Shown piece after piece: positions 9,801-19,690 of a DNA stretch of 25,653 bases; positions within the stretch are counted from its first letter, which is position 1, and every line of letters starts with the position of its first letter. Both the position numbers and the translations under genes were made by a program. Origin of the DNA: Gnetum montanum. Taxonomy: Eukaryota; Streptophyta; Gnetopsida; Gnetales; Gnetaceae. The stretch is from assembly GCA_015680685.1 (NCBI GenBank), contig MNCI01017629.1, positions 193,504-219,156 of the forward strand. Reading direction: 5' to 3'. Under the pieces are notes generated by a model. The model was not told the DNA's origin. It worked only from the letters and a program-made list of their open reading frames with translations, and did no database searches.

Positions 9801-11870
9801 ACCCCACTTAATTTTTTAGATCTCCTTCTTCCAACTCAGTCATGGTAGAGATGGCCATCCATACTAATCATATACGTGGCTCCTTAGATTTTTTAGTTTT
9901 TGTTTTACACATTTTTATTTTTTCATATTATTTATTTTATACCTTTTTTATTTTTAAAACTTTTTCCTATTTTACACCATTTTTTGTTTTACATCATCAT
10001 TAGTACATTTAAATTTTCTTGAATATTTTACAATTTCTTATATATTTTACTTTATTTTAGTGTGATTCTCCAATTTCTATTAATAAACATGCTTTGTGCC
10101 AACAACACATAGTGGTGTTGTAGTTGTTGCTAATGGTCGTTTGTGCTTAATGTTTTTGCTTACTAATGTCTAGTTTTTATTTTTGAATTTTTGTATCGAT
10201 GACTAAGACATGGTTTCTTTTTCATGGAACAGGTAGTGAGTCCATGACATCCATCCATCCATCCACTAAAATCTATGGTTTTCCTCATTTTTGGAATATG
10301 AGGTCCCTTTCATTAAGCAAACCTTTAATAAATTTATGACCTTGATGGTTTTCATAATTAGGAAGGATTCAAAGGTGTGAATAGGGTTCAAGAGGACTTG
10401 ATACTCTTTGTACTCTTCTACTTACTTGGGTGCATGAGTGTTTTCATGGATTTCTTACCATTCCATATCGACCAATAATAGGAAGTTGAATAAATCTTTG
10501 CATAGTATGCTTTCCATCCAAAAATTTCAAAAGAAAAAAACAAACAAACAAAAACAAAAACAAAATAAAAAATAAAAAAAACATGATGGGAACTCAAAGC
10601 ACACCCCTTAGACAAAATAAACGGGCTACAAGCATTGGTTATGGAACTAGAAAAACATGTTACCCATGCCTAAAGGTCGTCTCTAACTAAGGCACTCTCT
10701 CACTTCTTGATTCTCTTTTCTTCTCTTTAAGGAATGATGGTTTTTCTATGGAAGCACTCTTATGTCTCAAGGGGGTGGATCGGTTTTGGAGTGGTAATGT
10801 GAAGTCACTAAAAGCAATTGGTTTTGGTCTGGACTAAGGATGGATCTTCTTAGGTCATTTAAACATAAATCCATAAGGGAATTCTTATGAACTTAATTCA
10901 AAACTCCATTTCACCTTCTCCATTATCCATTCATGTTGTCCATAACTCACCTCACTGTCAATGGCCATGTTCTTGTTCAGTGTCTTTGTCTGATGTACTT
11001 GAATTCTTTGGTAGAATCTTCCAGGTTTTGGTCCTTTACTTTCATAAACCATTAATCACCTATGGGGTTTACAAATTCCTTGGGTTGAGGTTATGCAATG
11101 ACAAATAAGGCATGTGCCTACCATGGGAAGGACCCACTTGCATATCTGTTGGTTGGGTCCATTAAGCACCTTATCCTTTGACACTATTGTAATCAGAATC
11201 TTTCGTGCACCCATCTTCTACATATGACCGTGTACTCCTTTAAGTATTTTCTTTAATTCACACATTCTCCATCAAATTTTTGAATTTTTGAGCTTTCAAA
11301 GAACCTCTTCAATGATTTCATCATATTCTTGGCTTTTCTGGAACTCCATAGACCCCAAATTCATTCAAAATTTCCTTGTATTTTTTGAAATATTTAAATT
11401 TTAAAATTTCATTTATGGACCCCATAAATAGTGCCCTGTTGATGAAGCCCATGTGTATATGTGGCCTCGTCAATGTAGCAAAAAAATCCTATATATGTGT
11501 GTGAGCCCTTTTGAAATTTTCACATTTACTCTCAAATGCCCAAGGAGTTTTTGTAGTTTTCAAAGCCCAAAACCTTCTAGAGCCCATAACTTCCTAACCA
11601 TTTATCCAAATCACTCCGTTCTTTGATCCTATAGCTCTTGGAGGTAAGCTCTTAGTCATCGAAGCCACAAATGTGCCATTTTTTATTGAAAATTTTTTAA
11701 CATTTTTCTAACTCCTACAAAGGTTTAATTAAGGAATCAACATTAAAACACCAAATTATGAGAGTTAAACCATTTCGATGAGCTCTAATGACACTTGTAA
11801 TAAAAAATTAATTAATAAAATAATTACTCTACCATGGTCCAACCGTAGCCAAGTGTAACTAATCAATGAG
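9801..11870 (+). other. Non-coding spacer of the element between integrase and 3' ORF
   Basis: About 2 kb without a convincing reading frame. It contains a T-rich tract (9886-10060), a (CATC)n microsatellite (about 10248-10264), an A-rich tract (about 10528-10581), and near 11430-11510 a stretch resembling the element's own U3 (GATGAAGCCC...GTCAATG) followed by CTATATATG. Athila/Tat elements commonly have long spacers here. Nothing else recognised. Confidence 0.5.
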
Positions 11871-14870
11871 ATGAGGTATCCAAATATTCTAAGTTATACG
11901 TTATATCTACTAATCCACGAATGTATTGTAACCATAGATGGCACCAAAGGGCAAACACACATAGGAAGGAGGAACATCTCAACTAAGGGAAAAATAGCCA
12001 AGAATGAGAAGGGGCCAAGAATAGGCCCAAGAAAAATCAATCACAACCCATGCTATGGGACCTCTTAGGGAGGAGGGCAAAGTGGAATCTATTTGTTGGA
12101 TTCTAGAACAAGTGGCAGCAACAAAGCATTCCCACTAGGATAAGACACCAACTCAATAAGCAAACCTTAAGGTGACCTTGATAGAAGCATGCCTAAACCA
12201 AATCAAATCAAGGGAGGTTTAGAAGATAGTGATCCAAGAGTTGAACTTTGCTTCTTTCTTGGAGCAAGCACCTAAAGAGGTACAGGACCAACTAAAGACC
12301 TCTTCCATATGACCAATTATCACTTCTAATAGGGAGTGGTACATGAAAGAGATGTTTTTATTTTGGAGCAATAGGTAGGCTAGTTTAATGGTCAAGATCA
12401 AGAATATTTCAATGTCCTAATTAGTGCAAGCCATTATAGAGGCACTTGGGTTGCCTAAAACTAGGACAATCTCATCGAGATTTTGATGTAGGCAAATCCC
12501 AGCATCAAAAAGGAATGGGTTTAGTAGTATTATGGTGTTGACTGTAAGGAGTACAACATGCTCACACTAGCAGAAAGAATTCATTACAAGATTGTGGTCT
12601 TTCACCTAAATCCCACAATGAGACCCAACAAGATCACTACCTTTTCTACCCATGTGTGTGCCACTCTAAGTGGAAGATTCCCAATCAACATTCCATAGTT
12701 AATCTATCTAGAAATAGAAAGTTGGTTCAAGGATAATGAACATAGAAGGAAGGCACTCCCCTTCTCATGCCTCATTAGAAAACTATGTCAAAGGGAAGGA
12801 ATAGACTACTACACTAACAATGCTATCTAATGCACTCTAACTGCTAATTAGGTGGAGATAATGGAGGAAAAAACTCTTACAAAAACAATCCAAGAAGAGA
12901 AGTAGCAACCACCACCTTCACTTGCCACTCAGAAAATAGTGTCAAATATTGCTACAACATCCCAATGGTTGCACAAGTACCAAGAATGGATTTTGAGTGA
13001 GCAAGAGCAACAAGTAGGCATGAGTGGTGGAGACCCATCTATGTATTGGCCCACGATGAGTTACCTAAATGAGGTGGCTAGAATAGTCAACCTGATGGGG
13101 GGGAGGTGGATCTATGTTTTTTTCCCAACAAATGTAGTTGTCTGCAAGGTCAGATCCTAGCATCAAAGAGGTAATGGTATCTTTCTCAAAATAGTAGCAA
13201 CTCCTAGAGATTTCTAGAAATTCCACAACCTTTTCAGTGCACTTAGAGGAGGGCAAGGAGGCAACAGTACTAGTGAGGTAGTACCAAGGGCAAGAAACAA
13301 TAGCAAAAGTGGTTGCTAACAGAATTTCTGAAACACTCAATGCACTTGCAATGTCTATACCAAACATCACTGCACTTAAAGATGTGTAGATATTTGTAGG
13401 GACGATAAGTAGTAGACCAAGCATAGCTCAGCATGAACAACTACTAGACCAACTAGTAGGAATTGGATAACTACTTTCAGATGTCTTTGACCTTCGAGAT
13501 AGTATAACTTTAACCTAGTCAGAGCTATTAGAGGCAAGGAGAAAGAATATTATTTTGGAAGGGCAACTTGAAACAACCAAGGAGCTAAATGAATGTCTGG
13601 CTATGAAAGTTGCTAAACTAAGAGCCTAGATTGCTGACCCTGCATTTCTCAACCCAACATTGATAAGAGATGAAGCTCTTGAACAACTTCATACTAGGTT
13701 GAAAGGGGTTGAGGGTGCAATGGAGATGGTGGTGTTCTACCAATCCTTATTAGAGGCCACCCAACATAAAATTCAGAATGCCTTGGATCTAACCTACCAA
13801 GAAAATGTGTAGCTAACCATAGAAAATCATTACCTGCAAAACATTGATGCGCATAAACAACAATTGATTGATTTTATCTATCGACAACAAGAACAACTAG
13901 CTAGAGAAAATATAGAGTTAAGGAGATTGGAAGCTAAGAACAAAAACCTTTTCATGGAGGAGGTCCATGTCCTTCATCAAAAGATTGCAATAGAAGTAGC
14001 TGTCTGGAATCTGAAGGCTCTCAAATTTAAGAGAGTAAAAAATCATTACAGGAACCAGATCAACCTATAGAAGGAAATAAATGAGAAACACATTCAAGTG
14101 GTGAAAGCAAAGGTGAACAATACCCTCTAGCAACTCTAATAAGGACACAAATTATGGCAATCCATCATTGATGGGATTGATCAATACAATAAAGTAGAAA
14201 TTCACTTGAAGGAGTTGCAAATAGAGGAGTTAACCAAATATATGAAGCTTTCCAACATTTGGTACGCAAACATGGCTATGTTAACTGTCAGATGATCATG
14301 GTCAAAATTGAAAAAGTAAGTGGCCAGCTCATACTTGTTGTACAGGGGTGAGTTCAAGCATCACAAGGACACCAAGAAAAAGCTTGTGGTGGCAAACACT
14401 GAACTCAAGGTTCTCAAGGGCAAATATATTGATTAGAGATCTATTGCCAAGAGCTTGGCCGAAAGAATTAATGACTACCAAGAGCTGTAAAATGTAGTTA
14501 GGGCATTTGATGTTGAATGCAAGAAATTTTCTACCTTATTCATCAATGTCAAGATGTTGCTTCCATTAATGCCCTATCTATGGGATATCCCCATTCCAAC
14601 CCACAATGGCCATGCTGCGTGGACTGTGAATGATCCCTAGAGCAAAGAGGAGAAGATAAGGCATTATTGGATGCCTTTCACTTTCCACCAAAGGTAGCAG
14701 CCACAACAAGACAACCATAGCCTCCTTAGCCACCACATGCACCTAAAGATGGCAAATGTTCTTTAGAACCTTATAAATCTCCACCACCTAGAACTATTTG
14801 ATCTTCTCAACCATCTTCATGTCGTTAGAGGATGTGCTATCCAGTTTGAGTAGTCATGTCATGGTATTCA
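11871..14870 (+). pseudogene. Decayed large 3' ORF: plant-transposon-type domain plus long coiled coil
   Basis: A roughly 3 kb coding-like stretch lies between integrase spacer and 3' LTR, now broken by stops and frameshifts. Between about 12530 and 12830 it reads blocks 'LTLAERIHYKIVVFHLN', 'ITTFSTHVCATLSGRFPINI' and 'LPFSCLIRKLCQREGID'. These resemble the 'LLYAIMTGKSINVGRII...FPSLITALCRRAGV' pattern of the putative plant transposon protein domain found in Athila/Tat-type elements. From about 13500 to 14480 the readable pieces are charged and heptad-like (for example 'QQEQLARENIELRRLEAKNK' in the open piece 13864-14070), suggesting a long coiled coil. The last part is Pro/His/Gln-rich. Elements of this group can carry an extra, sometimes env-like, 3' ORF; no membrane segment or signal peptide is evident here. 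Function unknown. Confidence 0.6.
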
Positions 14871-15020
14871 ATTTTGTGTCATGAACACCACAAATTTTAT
14901 AATGATGTCAATCTGTACACTTGGGCACTTAGTTTTGTTGTCAGTTTTGTTGTGTCAAGTATCAATCAATAATCCCATACCTTTCCAATTTTGTAAAGGA
15001 ACTCAAGGATGAGTTTTCAT

Positions 15021-15035
15021 TCATTCATGGGGGTA
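15021..15035 (+). other. Polypurine-tract region before the 3' LTR
   Basis: TCATTCATGGGGGTA directly precedes TGATGAAG of the 3' LTR and matches the end of the outer family (positions 30-44). The purine run is only GGGGG, so the call rests on position and on conservation between the two families. Confidence 0.6.
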
Positions 15036-15958
15036 TGATGAAGTGTCAAAGTGTCACATCAATAAGCCCCCATCAATGTGGCCTCATTGATGAGCCCCAT
15101 CAACATGGTGTTGCCTTGTCAATGGGGCTATGTCGACGTAGTGTTTGCTACATTTATGAGGCCCCATCGACGCAACTCCATAATAAAGTCTATAACTACA
15201 CACTTACCCATTGTGTTTATGGCATGTCATGTCATAGTTGTAGTAGAGCTATTGTAGTTTTGTCATTTGAGAGTTAGAATATTTTTTTGAGTGCCCACAA
15301 CAAAAGTCAAAAAGTGTATGGATCTTTATTCAAGCACTAATGTACCTAAGCACAACAATGTGAATGACAATGAAGATGAGCCTTTTGATAAACCTTGTAG
15401 CACTTGGAAATAGATTAATTATTTCCTATGCATTTAATTTTTTATGTGATTTCCTTTAATGCTTTAAGTAATTAAATAATTAATTAGGCTAAACTAAATT
15501 AGATTAGGTAGCAATTAATTAAGCACATATGTACGACCACTTTGAGCATACACTTGGTGCTTGGTAATCCCAGTAATGCTTAGCATTTAGTAACCCAATA
15601 GCGCTAAATGTGTTCAGGATGTGTAGAGCAAGTGGGAACGGATGCTTATGTTAGGATTAATTAGGTTTAGTTAGTTAGATTAAGTTAGTAATTAAATTAC
15701 TTCATTCTTTCCATCCTTTGTTTTAAGCACCCAAAACATAAAACATAAAATTAATAAAAATCATATGCCTCGATTACACTTAACCATACCTTTGTATATC
15801 ATGGGGGTAATTGAGAAGACAATGAATGACTATTAGGGCAAATTCACTTCCTAGAGACTAGTGTACTAGAAGACATAGAATCCACAAAATTCAACCAGAT
15901 CGCACGTGAATGCTTAGTGATTCCTATAGTTGAGCATAGGGGTACTCGCTGCTCATCA
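15036..15958 (+). repeat. 3' LTR of the Athila-like element
   Basis: It runs from TGATGAAGTGTC to GCTCATCA and aligns with 2641-3587. U3 motifs CCCCCATCAATG (15067), GCCCCATCAACATG (15093) and GGCCCCATCGACG (15160) keep more CpG than the 5' copy. TATA and poly(A) positions are mutated. It is followed directly by target duplication AAAAG. Confidence 0.9.
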
Positions 15959-15963
15959 AAAAG
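15959..15963 (+). repeat. Target-site duplication AAAAG, right copy
   Basis: Exact match to 2636-2640, directly after the 3' LTR. Confidence 0.85.
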
Positions 15964-16460
15964 TATTACATATAGGGCTTGAGTTTTTATCCTGAATTCA
16001 TCCAACAAGAACTATGTATTCTATTTTTGAAGTTTTCCAATTTTCTTCCATGATTCTTGATCAAGACCTGAGCTTTACACCACACATCAATTAAGTAATG
16101 TAGTTTGTACAATTATTTGAAAAAGATATTTTTGAATTAGCCAAGCCTAAATATTCTAATTACTACATTTGTTCTTCATTGTATATAAAGCCTTCCATCC
16201 ATTTGTGGCTCATCATGATATATAATACTCTTGCTTATAATTTTCAAAGCATTCTACTCCCAAATATTTGTATGGCTCAACAATTTCAAGTTTTTTTATC
16301 ATTTAGCTAGGAAGTGTAATCTCTCTCATTAGTTTCACAAATTAGCACTTTTTTTTGGTCAACATTCACCTTTATTTTTTACATACAAAATTTCTATAAT
16401 TAAATGCAACAATTATTTTAACTGTATCTCTAAATTGTAATTAGGGATGTCTATTTAGGT
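15964..16460 (-). pseudogene. LINE-B relic, reverse-transcriptase part
   Basis: The minus strand read from about 16460 down shows, across frames, 'NFVCKK...LTKKKC' (family 'FCxxxxLxVNxxKTKxM'), 'PYKYLGVECFENYKQEYY', a 'MSHKWMEGF.TMKNKCSN' stretch and 'ESWKKIGKLQK' (about 16026-16058) leading to 'KTQALYVI' at the Athila junction. These are the thumb and C-terminal blocks of a plant LINE polyprotein. The frame joins the fragment at 2640-2578 when the Athila-like element is ignored. The upstream (5') boundary near 16460 is a guess, because the RT core is not clearly readable beyond it. Confidence 0.6.
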
Positions 16461-19400
16461 GTACAACTCTACAATTGATGCTTTAAAAAATCAAGACAAC
16501 TTAATTGATAGTATGGAGGATGGTCCTAGCCCTAGTTCATTGTCAAGGCTCATAATTTGTAGGTTTTATGATTTGAAGCTTATGTAAATTATTACATCAA
16601 AGGCATTTAAAAGGTACCTAGTAATTTAATAAAAAGATTTAAATTTTAAGTACAATAAAGATGTAATATTTGCCCCACTTAAAATCATTAAAATAGTTTT
16701 GGTACTAATGCAATCGTTGGTATTTTCTCAAACAATGTCATTCCAAATGATAATGTACAGTTACTCCTTTCAAAACGTAAGACATGCAACCTAACGCAAA
16801 GTTTAACGTGCAGTGTTTTAACTAGAACACTTTGGAACTTCTCAATTTTGTTTATGTAATGGCCGACGTCAAATCCTCTTGAAAGTTTTCACATCTCTAT
16901 CATCTCTTGTGATTGCGTTTGTTTTCCGCCTTCCACATATATCTGGACTACCGTGTTTCCTTATGACGGCTGTGTTTTGTTGTCCACCATTTACGTTTAT
17001 CTTATCCATCGAATTTCCAAATTTTTAAAAACTATTTGCTGGTGCAGCCAAAGATTTATTATCATGTTGAAATAAGAAAACGACGTAATTTCTTTCCAAA
17101 GAATCGTTTAAATGATAGTTACCCGGGGCACACCATGTCCAAAGTTCAGCATCTTTGAACACTGTTTCAAAACATCATATTCCAGGAAAGCAACCGAAAA
17201 AGTAAAGATAAAAAGTTGGAGCACACTCTTGATGACTTTATTCTCACCGAAGCAATGCAGGGAATCTCGACAACCCAAATGTCAGGGTGGAGGAAACTTG
17301 TTAGCCAAGCTTCTGCAATTTGTGGATATCAAAATCACAGCGGATCAAGCTTTCCCATTTTCCACAAGACAACTGCCTCACCATTATCCAACACCCTTTT
17401 CTGCTATGCAATCCCAAGCGTCAAGCTTCATACACTGGTTTGGCAATCAATGACTGACCTCTGCACATGCTAATCAGTCGTCATATAAGAGAATTGATCC
17501 AAAATGACTATAGTTAGTCTACGTACACCATTCAGGCTACGTCACTAAGGTAAAGTGGTGGATAACTGAATTTCTATGTTGTTAACGTGAAAATGTCACT
17601 GTGCACACGAATTCATATTGATATTAACAGGTAAAGGTATTTGGGACTCTGTACAATGCATGTGAAAAAAACCAAAATCTTTATTTTGTCATAACTCTAT
17701 ACTAATTTAACTTATCGTCATCTTAACGGGTTAGCCCATCAGCCAAAAGCCTCAGTGATGACGCATGAATATATATCTGTAATATAACCCACGAATGTAA
17801 TTAAAATCCGTAAATAACAATCCAGCCGATGCCAACTGAACTGAATTCCCTGTTATTTAAACGGGTAAACCTATAGAGAGCATCTAATGAGCGCAACAGA
17901 ATTGAAACTCAGATTATAAGAAGAAAATGGGTGGTCCATTCAGGGATCCAGGCCAACCAGATGAAATGGGGGATACTTGGATTTCCATGAAATAGCAAAG
18001 AAATTAGTCCATGTCCAGTTGCCACGCAATTTCGCAAAAGAAATGGATTTCAAGTGGAATTCAGGGCCACTGCAGTTTGGGCTTGTCTGCAATGTTGCAC
18101 ATTACACAGTAGTCACGATCCACGCATGAGGCGTTTTGTTTTTTTATCAGTGGCCCGACTCACTTTTCTGCACTGCGTCAAATCCAGATCAGCTGCTGTC
18201 GAGGCAGAAGCATAATTAACTGACGCGGAGCAAAAGCAGCTGCATGCTTCTTTTGGATTTTCTGCCTGAAATTTCCAAAGCTATAAAGTACAAACCCACC
18301 CAGAAGCATCCTGAACTTAATTTAAGTCCATGTACACGTTCCTTTCGGTAAATCACGCACAAAAACTCTGTTAAGGAGCACTGAAAGTCTAATATGGTAG
18401 CAGAAGATCTGTGAGCGACAAGATTTGCCGGAGCGGTGAGCCAACGATGTACCCACTTTAGAACCACACCAATGAGCCAGTGCCTAGTGTCCACTTAGCT
18501 TGCTCGACCAAAATACTGGTGTGTAGACACTTGTTCGCACACTTGCTCTGGGGATTCTACGATCCTCCATCACCACATTCTGCACGCCGTGTCCAAATAA
18601 GTAGCCCAAGCATACCAAAATAGGATTACTGAAAAGACATGTTCAAAAAGCATAGGGATCCATGAACTCTCGTTATAAAAAGGTTTTTTTAGAAAAATGT
18701 CTGTCCCTGTTAATACGCTAATTTGTTTGCAATGGGATTTCTTAATTTTTAAAATTGTCTTTAAAAAAATATTAACATTCACAAAATAGCACTGATCAAG
18801 AATATATTGAATCTACTGGAACCTTGTAAAATTTTTGGTTTTTGTTAAATCTTCTGATGTACTGTAAACCCGAGGTTTTGATGTAAGAAAGTGTTAAAAT
18901 TCTTAAAATATCAATTATTTCATAACTAAAAGACTGCATCTCGTTTATTTCAACGAAAACGTCTTCTTATTTAATCAAATATGCTAGAAATTCAATATAA
19001 GAAATATGCTAAATCATTGTTATATTGTGTTTAAGATATCGCAAAGTCGGTTGTTGACGGTGGTAATATTTATTTCGCAAACAGGTCCTAACCAAACCTC
19101 ATTTTCCCAACGAGGAAACGGCTGCCCTCCGTATTGATCCCTGGGCCTTACCTCTGAAAAACAAGTACGTTTACCGTCACTGCAAATGGCAGTTGCGAAA
19201 AATAGTACTGAATTTGAAGTAAATACCGAATATTAATTATGCTGTTGTAAATTCAGCGTGGCTATGAATGAGAATTTCCACAGCTCAGACGAACGGTCAC
19301 AAGGCTCTTCCATATAAAACTTGGCTTCCACAGAATAGACAAACGAAGGTTAATAAAAGGCAATTTTATAGTGGAAACGAGAAAACAAACAATGAAAAGA

Positions 19401-19554
19401 GAGCACCAATCAGCAAAGACACGTACGTCCACTAAACAGAGGAGTACTCTTAACTTTTCGCAAAATGCAGCTCCAGCAGCCGAATGGAGGCTGAGGCTGT
19501 GGCTAAGCTTGCCCTGCTGCATCTCCCATTGTCAAGCTTCACAATCCGGTGGCC
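16461..19554. other. Intergenic region without a recognisable gene
   Basis: About 3 kb upstream of the AAA-ATPase. The first part is AT-rich like the LINE flank; from about 16790 CpG becomes more frequent, as in single-copy DNA. Open stretches at 17112-17473 (two overlapping frames) and 18216-18494 (minus) show no known motif and no codon bias I can defend. The proximal 1-2 kb may hold promoter elements, but I can name none with confidence. Confidence 0.5.
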
Positions 19555-19562
19555 TATAAAAA
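19555..19562 (+). promoter_or_regulatory. Probable TATA box of the AAA-ATPase gene
   Basis: TATAAAAA follows a CGGTGGCC context and lies 136 bases before the start codon. Transcription would begin near 19585-19595 in the C-rich then A-rich stretch, leaving a leader of about 100 bases. It is the best TATA-like match close upstream of the gene. Confidence 0.6.
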
Positions 19563-19625
19563 CACCCACGCCCCCACCCAGGCAGAAGAAACACAAAACA
19601 AAAGGAAGGCTGTTCCTCCTCCTGA

Positions 19626-19685
19626 ATGATTGATTATAAAAAATCTGCACACCAAGAAGAAGAAGAAGAAGAAGAAGAAGCATAA
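19626..19685 (+). other. Short upstream ORF encoding a poly-Glu tail
   Basis: ATG at 19626 opens 19 codons (M-I-D-Y-K-K-S-A-H-Q, then eight Glu and Ala) and stops with TAA at 19683-19685, five bases before the main start at 19691 and in another frame. The Glu run is the (AAG)9 microsatellite read in the GAA frame. If the transcript starts near 19590 this ORF is in the leader and could reduce or condition main-ORF translation. Whether it is translated is unknown. Confidence 0.5.
19654..19680 (+). repeat. (AAG)9 microsatellite in the 5' leader
   Basis: Nine uninterrupted AAG units end 10 bases before the start codon. GA/AAG-rich leaders are common in plant genes. Repeat number changes would alter the upstream ORF by whole codons without shifting its frame. 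Confidence 0.9.
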
Positions 19686-19690
19686 ACAAG

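Larger units (their letters stand above)
2641..15958 (+). mobile_element. Complete but decayed Athila/Tat-like Ty3/gypsy retrotransposon
   Basis: The 13,318-bp element has LTRs at 2641-3587 and 15036-15958, an AAAAG target duplication, a primer-binding site at 3589 and a pre-LTR priming region ending at 15035. The relics run gag, aspartic protease, reverse transcriptase, RNase H, integrase, a ~2 kb spacer and a long 3' ORF. Pol order with integrase last defines Ty3/gypsy. The tRNA-Asp-type primer site, the size, the lack of a visible chromodomain after integrase, and the extra 3' ORF point to the Athila/Tat side. All coding regions carry stops, many in codons explained by C-to-T or G-to-A change (TAG/TAA for Gln, TGA for Arg or Trp), so it cannot move on its own. 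It sits inside a minus-strand LINE, about 3.7 kb upstream of the AAA-ATPase gene. Confidence 0.9.

Noticed and set aside
9886-10060. T-rich tract as a terminator or poly(A) site after integrase
   Set aside because: Low-complexity T-rich DNA is frequent here, and no signal distinguishes it.
13065-13424. Minus-strand open frame of 119 codons
   Set aside because: It lies antisense to the decayed 3' ORF of the retroelement and shows no family motif.
17112-17473. Two overlapping plus-strand open frames upstream of the AAA-ATPase
   Set aside because: No known motif or homology, the two frames compete, and no supporting promoter or splice structure is visible.
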